From an uncultured Oleispira sp. (GTDB lineage Bacteria > Pseudomonadota > Gammaproteobacteria > Pseudomonadales > Oceanobacteraceae), in the NCBI GenBank assembly GCA_913061415.1, contig CAJXUD010000008.1, positions 1 to 64,000 of the forward strand: a DNA stretch of 64,000 nucleotides, written 5' to 3'. The notes under the pieces were generated by a model. The model did not search any database and was not told the DNA's origin. It saw only the letters and a list, made by a program, of their open reading frames with translations. Below, in pieces: positions 1 to 7,425 of this stretch; position 1 is the first letter of the stretch; every line of letters starts with the position of its first letter. The translations under genes and the position numbers were made by a program.

Positions 1-112
1 CCTTGCCATTCGCTAGTAGTTAACATCTAATAGTGATATTAAAATCGCTAAGGATAGTGACCTTCCCACAGAGGACTTTCACCTAATTAGTTCATGCCCA
101 TGCTGGGCGTAC
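1..112. repeat. 112-bp repeat, copy 1 (probably truncated by window edge)
   Basis: These 112 bases recur at 665-776 with only three mismatches that I can find (positions 56, 67 and 85 here). The repeat ends in a short dyad (gcccatgctgggc) followed by gcgtac. The two copies bracket one complete small gene. The left boundary is unknown because the window begins inside or at the start of the repeat. No open reading frame of note lies in it. Confidence 0.95.
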
Positions 113-170
113 CAAATAAAGGCATTGGACGCGATAAATCGCACTCATGCTTCAAGCGCTAGGTGAATTT

Positions 171-650
171 ATGAGTTCGAGATTATCTACCAGTTTTGTT
201 TTATCACTATTGATTGTAGCTAGTGTGCAGGAAGCTAGAGCAGAGTCACTACTAAATCTCCACGCTTCTGTTGGTTTAGGTTTTCGTTATGGCGGATGGA
301 CTTTCCCATTTCCTCATTTAAATGCCAATACCCAACTTGGAAACGGAGTGTTATTTGTTGAAGGAAGCGCTTCAGTTTTAGCCTTTTTAGGATCCGTAGG
401 GTATGAATATAAGTTATCTGATAGAAACTCTGCTTATCTAGCTCGCACTATCGGTTTTACGTTAGAATCTGATTTTTCCGGCTATAAAGTTGGGTATTCA
501 TATAATTCAAATGGCTTTAACCAAAGTGGCTGGGTTACGTCTATTGAGGTGTATAGTTTTGTTCAAGCATTAATTGCCCCCAATAGTAATAATTATTTTG
601 AAGAGAATTTTAATATTATGCCATCGATTTCTTTTGGTTATCAATGGTAA
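171..650 (+). CDS. Small putative outer-membrane beta-barrel protein, unrecognised family
   Basis: A 159-residue exported protein of no family I recognise. The start at 171 is preferred over the upstream ATG at 147: AGGTGA lies just before it (161-166), and the resulting N-terminus is a clean signal peptide with a probable cleavage after EARA. The mature part is rich in alternating aromatic and small residues, suggesting beta strands, and it ends in FGYQW. A terminal aromatic residue is typical of substrates of the BAM outer-membrane assembly machinery. It is bracketed by two 112-bp repeats and its stop codon overlaps the TAAC that opens the following attC-like segment, so it reads like the single gene of an integron cassette. 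A barrel in the outer membrane is an inference; the function is unknown. Confidence 0.7.
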   Translation: MSSRLSTSFVLSLLIVASVQEARAESLLNLHASVGLGFRYGGWTFPFPHLNANTQLGNGVLFVEGSASVLAFLGSVGYEYKLSDRNSAYLARTIGFTLESDFSGYKVGYSYNSNGFNQSGWVTSIEVYSFVQALIAPNSNNYFEENFNIMPSISFGYQW

Positions 651-855
651 CGTCGCACTTAAGCCCTTGCCATTCGCTAGTAGTTAACATCTAATAGTGA
701 TATTAAAATCGCTAAGGATGGTGACCTTCCTACAGAGGACTTTCACCTCATTAGTTCATGCCCATGCTGGGCGTACACAAGAACATCAATGATCGCCAGC
801 AAAGCTGGCTGGACGCGCAAAAAGCCGCGCGCCCATTATGTTGGCGTTATGTTTC
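646..855 (+). other. attC-like recombination site region containing repeat copy 2
   Basis: After the stop of the preceding gene the sequence opens with TAACGTCGC, runs through the second 112-bp repeat, then has the GC-rich segment tggacgcgcaaaaagccg followed by gcgcgcccatta and ends in ggcgttatg (843-852). A TAAC-type left end, a GC-rich imperfect palindrome and a GCGTTATG right end are the hallmarks of integron attC sites. The matching place before the first gene (126-163) has the related tggacgcg...cgc...gcgctagg. The span is longer than most attC sites and I could not fold it, so this is a tentative call. No integrase gene is in the window. Confidence 0.4.
665..776. repeat. 112-bp repeat, copy 2
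   Basis: Copy of 1-112 with three substitutions. It lies between the stop of the small membrane-protein gene and the attC-like right end, and so forms the central part of the putative recombination site. The short dyad near its end is at 760-772. Confidence 0.95.
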
Positions 856-866
856 AAAAGGGGTCT

Positions 867-1649
867 ATGCCTTTAAATCACTTTCAAAAGAAACTTTTAG
901 ATATTTCATCTAAAACTAAAGGTAATGCAGGTTACGCTGCTAGGTCTAGTATCCGACATATTAACAGATCATTTGAGTTAACTAACTCAATGCCTGAGGT
1001 TTCAGCTTTTTTAGCAATCACTGCCGAAGAAGAGGCATCAACAGCTCTCTTTTTGGCCTTAAAAAGTAAAAAATACACAGAAGCTAAAAAACTAAAAAAA
1101 AGAAATCACAATCATAAAGGTGGTGTTTACCCGTTTCTAATGCTGGTAGGAGAGACATTGAATGTAAAAAATCATGAACTCCCAATACAAACAACATTTG
1201 AAATCCCCTCTGATGAAAATAATGAAGTGTTAAGAATACGTATGTTTTTAGGTGAATTCGAAGGTGAAGATAAATTTATATATCCTGACCCTCCATTGAA
1301 CCTGGTCTCAGTAGACCCGTCTGGTTCACCTAAGGATTATTTGAAAGATGTCAGGAATGTAGCACAAGAGAAAGGCATTGATTCAATTTATGAACACATA
1401 AAAGAAGTTGCTAATATTCGTAATAAAATGCTTTATGCATCGGATAATGCAATTCCATCCGTGGAAAATATTAATGAAATGTTGCAACGTCATATTGGTG
1501 CCACACTATTGATACATATGATGTATTTGTTTGTTATTCAGCACCCTAAACAGAACTTGGTAGAAGAATGTTTAAATGCTTTTGTCAAAATTCAAGACCG
1601 AATTGAAAGTAAAGAAACGCAGATTCAACTAACAAGTGCGACTCATTAA
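867..1649 (+). CDS. Unrecognised helical protein, possible integron cassette cargo
   Basis: A 260-residue soluble protein that I do not recognise. The start at 867 is chosen because AAAAGGGG sits a few bases upstream. The longer frame from 789 would run through the attC-like GC-rich segment and gives a basic, unlikely N-terminus. The N-terminal 100 residues look helical with a conserved-looking AEEEA stretch, followed by a very basic KKRNHNHK segment. Near residue 205 there is RNKMLYASDN. An acidic pair plus an RN-containing helix recalls HEPN/AbiV-type proteins, but I cannot show a proper HEPN catalytic motif, so this is only a possibility. It starts right after the attC-like end and is followed 12 bp later by the PhnA gene. 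Confidence 0.75.
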   Translation: MPLNHFQKKLLDISSKTKGNAGYAARSSIRHINRSFELTNSMPEVSAFLAITAEEEASTALFLALKSKKYTEAKKLKKRNHNHKGGVYPFLMLVGETLNVKNHELPIQTTFEIPSDENNEVLRIRMFLGEFEGEDKFIYPDPPLNLVSVDPSGSPKDYLKDVRNVAQEKGIDSIYEHIKEVANIRNKMLYASDNAIPSVENINEMLQRHIGATLLIHMMYLFVIQHPKQNLVEECLNAFVKIQDRIESKETQIQLTSATH

Positions 1650-1661
1650 AAGAAAGCAATT

Positions 1662-1997
1662 ATGCCATTACCACCCTGCCCTAAGTGCAGTTCTGAATTC
1701 GTTTACCAAGACCAAAGTTTGCTCATTTGCCCAGAATGCGCCCATGAGTGGAATCCATCTGAACCTGACGATGAGGTATTTATCGTTAAAGATTCAAATG
1801 GCACACCGTTAAATGAAGGTGATAAAATCACCATGATTAAAGACCTAAAAATTAAAGCGAGTTCTCAAGTTCTTAAAGTCGGAACCAAGGCCGTGATCAA
1901 ACGCATCGTTGAAGGTAAAGATCACCAGCTCGATTGCAAAGTCGATGGCGCAGGTGAAATGATAATTACCGCAAAATTTGTTAAAAAAGCGAACTAA
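1662..1997 (+). CDS. yjdM: PhnA/YjdM family zinc-ribbon protein
   Basis: A 111-residue protein of the PhnA (YjdM) family. It has an N-terminal zinc ribbon with two CxxC pairs (CPKC at 6-9, CPEC at 23-26) and a C-terminal PhnA domain of SH3-like beta type from about residue 38. Length and architecture match the family (about 110 residues). Despite the historical name, the family has no proven role in C-P bond cleavage, and no phosphonate genes lie nearby. It follows the preceding gene by 12 bp with only a weak ribosome binding site. It may be the first ordinary chromosomal gene after the cassette-like region. Confidence 0.9.
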   Translation: MPLPPCPKCSSEFVYQDQSLLICPECAHEWNPSEPDDEVFIVKDSNGTPLNEGDKITMIKDLKIKASSQVLKVGTKAVIKRIVEGKDHQLDCKVDGAGEMIITAKFVKKAN

Positions 1998-2042
1998 ATC
2001 GCTACCTATTCAAGCATTCTGATTAAGTACTCTGGACCATTT

Positions 2043-2501
2043 ATGAAATTGAAAAGCCTATACGCGTTATTACTCATCACCCTGTCAGGGTGTTCTTCAA
2101 TATATCACCTTAAAGACTCCCATGTACCTGAAGGTTATTTTGAAACTAAGGTCGGTCAAAATATTTATGACATCACTTTTGAGGCTTACAGGGATGAAGA
2201 CTGGGAAGTCCTAGAGAAATATTTATTTGAGCGAGCAGGCGAAATCGGGAAGGAAAATGACTTCCACTTCTTCTCTCACTCAATTATTGCAAGAAAAGAA
2301 AAGCAAGAGTCGGTTATTATTCCTGCAGTCGTTGTTCCTGAGGCCATGGGGAATTGCGGTCACCAATGTACTCCAAGCAATTCAGGTATGGTAATTCCAG
2401 AACATCAAATAGAATTCAATATTAGGTCAGTAAGCAGTACTTTTACCTACGACTCTAAGGTCGAAGGCAAAGATGTACTCCACATTGATGGTGAGCCTTA
2501 A
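2043..2501 (+). CDS. Putative lipoprotein (CC0125/CC1285-like)
   Basis: A 152-residue lipoprotein with a classic signal sequence ending in the lipobox LSGC (Cys17), so it should be lipidated and sorted to the cell envelope. The segment after the anchor, with GYFETKVGQNIYDITF and later ERAGEIG, resembles the small CC0125/CC1285 family of proteobacterial lipoproteins. That assignment is from memory of the pattern and is moderate. A CGHQC motif near residue 107 may form a disulphide. It ends about 50 bp before the convergent sbcC gene. Function unknown. Confidence 0.8.
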   Translation: MKLKSLYALLLITLSGCSSIYHLKDSHVPEGYFETKVGQNIYDITFEAYRDEDWEVLEKYLFERAGEIGKENDFHFFSHSIIARKEKQESVIIPAVVVPEAMGNCGHQCTPSNSGMVIPEHQIEFNIRSVSSTFTYDSKVEGKDVLHIDGEP

Positions 2502-2550
2502 AACGATAAACCTTATATCCATTCGGCATTATAATAGCTGCATAAAAAAG

Positions 2551-5500
2551 TTAATTTGCCTTCGCTATGCTCTCGTCCATAGCAAGGTCAAACTTGAACT
2601 GTCCATCCAATCGACTAATCCCTAAACCATTCATTTTCTGCACTTTAATCTGCACAGGAATACGCTCTTTCATGGCTTCGATATGGCTGATTACTCCAAT
2701 CATTTTTCCCGAAGCATTCAACTGATCTAGCGCGTTTAAAGCGGTATCTAAGGTCTCACTATCTAGCGTACCAAAACCTTCATCTAAGAATAAGGATTCG
2801 ATACTGGTCTTATGGCTGACCAAGTCTGATAACGCTAACGCTAGGGCCAAACTCACCAAGAATCCTTCTCCACCCGATAAGGTTTTGGTATCGCGTACAT
2901 TGTCCCCTTGCCAGGTATCTAGTACTTGTAATTCAAGGGCTTCAGATTGCTTACGCTGCAGTAAATAGCGACCGTGCAAGCGGTCTAACTGACGATTCGC
3001 CAAATACACTAGGTGATCTAGGGTTAAGCCTTGAGCAAAGCGTCTGAATTTATCACCCTTTTGTGAGCCAATTAGGCTGTGTAAGTAGGTGATATCATCA
3101 TAGTCTTGTCGTGCTACATCTATTTGATTGAATAGCTCAGCTTGCTGTTCGCGCTTTTGTTGATCACTTGCCAGTAAATGCCTTACTTCACCTTGGGTTT
3201 GAGCATGGTTTTTTAAATCTTGTTGAAGATTTTGAATGCTTGCTTCAATACTTTCAGACTCTGACAGCTCATCAAACTGCTCATCAAACTGTTCATTTAA
3301 TTCCTCCCTAAGCTGTTGGTTAAATTTCTCCAAAGACAGTTCAGGTTGATTTTCTTTTAAAGCAAGCGCCTCTGACTTCGATTGCTCTAGTAGCGTCGTA
3401 AAGTGAGCTGTACGCTCTTTTAAATCTTGTTCAAGCGCGAGCAAGGCTTCTCTTTGCTTTGGTTCCAGCAGAGCTGCAATAAACGCTTCTTCAGTATCAA
3501 AGCAGCTAGTTTGCAACATGCTTTGCCATTGCTGGTATTTTTCTGCAAAAGTTATTTCAAGACTGCCTAATTGCTTTTGCCCGAGTTCTATTTGTGCCAG
3601 TGTGCTTTGTAATGTTTGTTCAGCCTGCTGACGCTGCATTAGGCTTTCTTTCATCCACTTTTCTTTTTGCTCAAGTAATTCTTTAGCTGAGGCTCGAGCG
3701 TGATTAGTATCAGGATCTGGCAGTAAGCTAAGACGTTTCTCACGTAGCTGCGTTAGATACGTTTCATGCTCATTATAAGTTTGAATTTGTTGTGAGAGCT
3801 TAGACTGTTCTTGCTCACAATATTTTTGAGCTTGGCTTATTTTCTGACGCAGTAGCTCTATTGATTGATTTAATCCCTGTTCAGAATCTTTTTGTTTTTT
3901 CCATTCTTCAAAAGCCTGAGTTTGATAATTAAGCCAATCCGTTAACTGATGGATTTCTGGTAGCGATAAACCACACTCGTTAAGCTGATGATTTAATGTC
4001 TGTAACAATTCAGACAGCTCAGTATTTATGGCTACTTGCTGCTGACTTTCACGATCAATATGTTGAATCAGTTTGTCTTGCTGTTGCTGCAATAAAACTA
4101 AATTCTTTTCTTCTGCTTCAAGCAGCTGCTGTTGGTTTTCAACTGTAATAAGCGCTTGCTTATAATCAGCAGAATCTTGTTTTAGTTTTTCAGCCTGCTC
4201 TTTCAGCCGCTGTTGTGTATTCGTGAGGTTGATTTTACGCTGCTCAGTTTCGGACACATTCAGTGCCTGATATAATTCAACCTTCGGATGCTCACGCGAG
4301 CCGCATAAAGGACACTCTTGATTTTTTTGTAACTGGTTACGCTGCTGAGTTAAATCAACAATTTTGCGCTCTTGATCCAGCATAACGTCGACATCTTTTA
4401 GCTGCTGAGCATACTCTGCATACTGTTTACGAAACTCCGTTAAAGTGAGCTCTGCATCAAAATTCGGCAATAGCTGTTGTGCAATCAGTGCTTGCAACGC
4501 TTCGGCATGCGCTTGTGCTTGTGCCTTTTGATTGGCTTTTTGTACAATACTATTATTTAAATCAGTGGCCTGTTGTTCAGCCACTGCCCCATCTTTTTGT
4601 AACTGCAATATAGACTGATTAATTTTTTGGCTATTGCTTTGCAGCGGTTCAATGCGAGTGATTTGATTTTTCCAAACCGGCAGTTGATACGAAATCTTTT
4701 CGGCCTGCGGGTGGCGGGCTAAATACGATTGGCAAGCGGCTAGATTATTTTGTTCAATTTTTATATCGTTTTGGAGCTGAGCAATACCTTGCTGATCGTT
4801 TAGTTGCTTTTGTTTGAGCAGATCAATGTCTTGCTTCTCTTTTATTAAACTGCCCGCTAATTGCTGTATTTCTAGATCCAATGGCAAGATGGTTGTATTC
4901 AATAACTCTTCAAAAGTTTGAAAATCTTTTTTCGCTGAGTTGTAACCAGTTTCTTTTTCCGCAGCGATATTAAACACGCTTAATGCAGTCGCCTCTTCTG
5001 CCTTCTTATTGTCATTCAATAAATTCAGCTGTTCTTTACACTGATCTAACGACGCACTGGCTTGTTGTAATAACTGATGACTCGGCTGTAGTTTTTCTGC
5101 AGGCTGCGATTGCTTTAAACGTAATAAATTTTCAGTTTGAGCTTCTTGTTCTTGCAGTACTTGCGTCAGCTGCTGATCTAATTGTTTTTGACTCTGCTGA
5201 TTTTTATCACAAGCAAAAAGCCATTGCTGCAATGCTTGCATTTGCTTTAACTCAGCTTCGGTTTCTTGCACCGTTACTAGCAAATCTTTTTGTTGCTGGC
5301 TTAACTCTATGATTTGTTCTTCAGTTAATAATTCTACCCCTTCAGAGCGAGCCACTAACTGCGCTAATGCATTTTTACTATCGCTGAATTTTTGATGTAC
5401 GCGCTCTGAAATCAAGCCGTAAATTTCAGTACCTGTGAGTTCTTCTAATAACTCTGCTCGCTCATTGGCTGCGGCATTTAGAAAGGCGGCGAATTGCCCT

Positions 5501-5967
5501 TGCGATAACATCATCGATTTTGTGAAGCGCGCAAAATCTAAACCAGTAATAGTCTCAATCAGAGCGCTCATTTTTTTAACTTGCGAGGCCAATATTTTTC
5601 CATCGCTTATTTGCACCAACTCAACCACTGAGTCTTGTAAATTACCATCAACTTTATTGCGAGAACGGCGCTGACTCCAAAAAGCGCGATAGCCAACCCC
5701 TTTAACCTCAAACTCAACTTCCGCTAAGCAGTCAGCGGTACCGCGCGTCATTAATTCGTTGGTATTTTTATTGATGCTGCCTAAACGTGGGGTTTGCTGA
5801 TACAAGGCAACACAAATCGCATCCAGCAGGGTTGTTTTACCTGCGCCCGTTGCGCCAGTAATGGCAAATACGCCGTTATCGACAAAAGGAGGCTGAGTGA
5901 AATCAATTTTCCACTCTCCTTGCAGCGAGTTAATATTTTTAAAACGAACGCTATTAATCTTCATCAT
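2551..5967 (-). CDS. sbcC: Nuclease SbcCD subunit C (Rad50-like ATPase)
   Basis: SbcC, the ATPase and coiled-coil subunit of the SbcCD (Mre11-Rad50 type) nuclease that opens hairpins and blocked DNA ends at replication forks. Walker A GATGAGKT is at residues 38-45. Long Gln/Glu/Leu-rich coiled coils follow, interrupted near residue 550 by the zinc hook CPLC, which dimerises the arms. The ABC signature LSGGEGF and Walker B (LFLDEGFG) are near the C-terminus. The 1138 residues are slightly longer than E. coli SbcC (about 1050), the extra length being coiled coil. The start overlaps the end of sbcD by 14 bp, so the pair is translationally coupled. Two residues (MM) offer alternative starts only 3 bp apart. 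Confidence 0.97.
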   Translation of the reverse strand: MMKINSVRFKNINSLQGEWKIDFTQPPFVDNGVFAITGATGAGKTTLLDAICVALYQQTPRLGSINKNTNELMTRGTADCLAEVEFEVKGVGYRAFWSQRRSRNKVDGNLQDSVVELVQISDGKILASQVKKMSALIETITGLDFARFTKSMMLSQGQFAAFLNAAANERAELLEELTGTEIYGLISERVHQKFSDSKNALAQLVARSEGVELLTEEQIIELSQQQKDLLVTVQETEAELKQMQALQQWLFACDKNQQSQKQLDQQLTQVLQEQEAQTENLLRLKQSQPAEKLQPSHQLLQQASASLDQCKEQLNLLNDNKKAEEATALSVFNIAAEKETGYNSAKKDFQTFEELLNTTILPLDLEIQQLAGSLIKEKQDIDLLKQKQLNDQQGIAQLQNDIKIEQNNLAACQSYLARHPQAEKISYQLPVWKNQITRIEPLQSNSQKINQSILQLQKDGAVAEQQATDLNNSIVQKANQKAQAQAHAEALQALIAQQLLPNFDAELTLTEFRKQYAEYAQQLKDVDVMLDQERKIVDLTQQRNQLQKNQECPLCGSREHPKVELYQALNVSETEQRKINLTNTQQRLKEQAEKLKQDSADYKQALITVENQQQLLEAEEKNLVLLQQQQDKLIQHIDRESQQQVAINTELSELLQTLNHQLNECGLSLPEIHQLTDWLNYQTQAFEEWKKQKDSEQGLNQSIELLRQKISQAQKYCEQEQSKLSQQIQTYNEHETYLTQLREKRLSLLPDPDTNHARASAKELLEQKEKWMKESLMQRQQAEQTLQSTLAQIELGQKQLGSLEITFAEKYQQWQSMLQTSCFDTEEAFIAALLEPKQREALLALEQDLKERTAHFTTLLEQSKSEALALKENQPELSLEKFNQQLREELNEQFDEQFDELSESESIEASIQNLQQDLKNHAQTQGEVRHLLASDQQKREQQAELFNQIDVARQDYDDITYLHSLIGSQKGDKFRRFAQGLTLDHLVYLANRQLDRLHGRYLLQRKQSEALELQVLDTWQGDNVRDTKTLSGGEGFLVSLALALALSDLVSHKTSIESLFLDEGFGTLDSETLDTALNALDQLNASGKMIGVISHIEAMKERIPVQIKVQKMNGLGISRLDGQFKFDLAMDESIAKAN

Positions 5968-7240
5968 TCAGCTCCGTTTCTAGTTCATCAACGATGCTGG
6001 TAAAGGCTGTTTTTAAACGTACTCGTCGTTCTTTATCTTCATCAGTTTCGAATACCTCAGTCGCGAGCCTGCGCTCGAATACATCTTCTGGGCTTAATTC
6101 AGCCAGTAGTTCTTTATCTTCACGTTCGATGCGCTGCTGCTGTTGTTTACGCGCTCGTCTTAACTGCAAAATTTCAACGTTCATATCGGCAGTCAGGGCT
6201 TGTATACGCTGCTGTAAGTCATTCAAATAATCTTGAGTATCCACCTCGATAGAAAGCCAGGTTGGCAACTGACAATCTTCATTCTCATCGATAGCTTCGC
6301 TTGTAAATTGGGCAAGTTGTTGTTCAATACTATTGAGATCGCCTTTAATTACCTGCATCGGCTGAAAGAGTGGCACTGCTAGTGACTCAACTCGGCTTAA
6401 CTCCCCTTCTTGGAAATCCACTAATAAAACTTCTTTTTTGGAACTAGCAGGATCAGAGCCAAGTTCATCAAAACTTAATGGGATAGGTGATCCGCAATAA
6501 CGTATGTGATCCGTTTTGGCGACTCGCTGTGGCCGATGAATATGCCCCAATGCAATGTAATCCGCTGCGGGAAAGTCTTTCGCCGGAAAAGCTTCTAAGC
6601 TACCAATGTAAATATCGCGAACAGACTCTGAAGTAGTTACCCCCATCGCAGTTAAATGCCCTGTCGCAATGATCGGTACAGGATTGTTAGGAGAAGTATT
6701 ATTGAGCGCATCACGTTGTTTTTCTGCCAGCTCAAAAACATCGCTATAGTGCTGGCCTATTGCCTGTCCTAATGCCTGCTGTTTCTGCTGACCAGATTCC
6801 CCAGAGCGGCTTTGCATGATGTCTCTTGGGCGTAAGTAAGGAATAGCACAGACAATTGCCCCCACTTCGCCGGCCTTATTTTTAAGCGTTAGAACCTGCG
6901 AAGCTAAGTCTTCAGAAGCGGCAGAAATTACTTGGGTATTCAGCTGGGCTAGAATGTTTTTGGATTCGTTTAGTGTCGAAACGGAGTCGTGATTACCCGC
7001 CAAAATAATCAGCTGGCGACCCAGTTTATTCATACCGATAACAAATTGGTTATAAAGTTCGCGTGCATAGCTGGGTGGCGACCCCGTATCAAAAATATCA
7101 CCCGCAATAATGACAGCATCCACATCGTTTTCACGTACTTGCTGTAATAACCAAGTAATAAATTTTTGGTGCTCTTGCGCTCGGCTTTTATTTATAAAAA
7201 ACTGCCCAAGGTGCCAATCGGATGTATGAAGAATGCGCAT
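5954..7240 (-). CDS. sbcD: Nuclease SbcCD subunit D (Mre11-like)
   Basis: SbcD, the metallophosphoesterase nuclease partner of SbcC. The conserved metal-binding motifs are all visible: DWHLG near residue 8, GDIFDTG near 47, GNHDS near 82 and GHIHRPQ near 230. The C-terminal 100 residues carry the capping and SbcC-contacting region and are rich in charged and Gln residues. At 428 residues it is a little longer than the E. coli protein (400). It is the promoter-proximal gene of the sbcDC operon, with about 185 bp to the convergently placed terminator of the next operon upstream. Confidence 0.97.
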   Translation of the reverse strand: MRILHTSDWHLGQFFINKSRAQEHQKFITWLLQQVRENDVDAVIIAGDIFDTGSPPSYARELYNQFVIGMNKLGRQLIILAGNHDSVSTLNESKNILAQLNTQVISAASEDLASQVLTLKNKAGEVGAIVCAIPYLRPRDIMQSRSGESGQQKQQALGQAIGQHYSDVFELAEKQRDALNNTSPNNPVPIIATGHLTAMGVTTSESVRDIYIGSLEAFPAKDFPAADYIALGHIHRPQRVAKTDHIRYCGSPIPLSFDELGSDPASSKKEVLLVDFQEGELSRVESLAVPLFQPMQVIKGDLNSIEQQLAQFTSEAIDENEDCQLPTWLSIEVDTQDYLNDLQQRIQALTADMNVEILQLRRARKQQQQRIEREDKELLAELSPEDVFERRLATEVFETDEDKERRVRLKTAFTSIVDELETELNDED

Positions 7241-7372
7241 AGGATTAACTCAAATTTGATCGCTACAGTGTAACTCAATGGCTAACGAACTAGAAAATTC
7301 TTAGTCTGTTAATTTTTAGCCTGTTAAGTCAAGGCCTAAAACTGGGAGTCAGTAAACACTCAAAAATCAGGC

Positions 7373-7401
7373 AAAAAAAAGCAGCCCTAAGGCTGCTTTT
7401 T
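7373..7401 (-). terminator. Intrinsic terminator of the RND/YCF48/DUF1329 operon
   Basis: On the minus strand a short hairpin, AGCAGCC-ttag-GGCTGCT (7380-7398), is followed by a run of eight or more Ts (the As at 7373-7380 on the plus strand). It lies just downstream of the stop of the RND exporter gene at 7426. Confidence 0.85.
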
Positions 7402-7425
7402 GATCAACTTTTATCACGCTAATGA

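Noticed and set aside
789-866. N-terminal extension of the cassette-like gene
   Set aside because: The frame crosses the attC-like GC-rich segment and lacks a ribosome binding site, while 867 has AAAAGGGG in front.
4983-6230. Several plus-strand open frames inside sbcC/sbcD
   Set aside because: They are antisense shadows of coiled-coil and nuclease codons with no start context or recognisable protein features.
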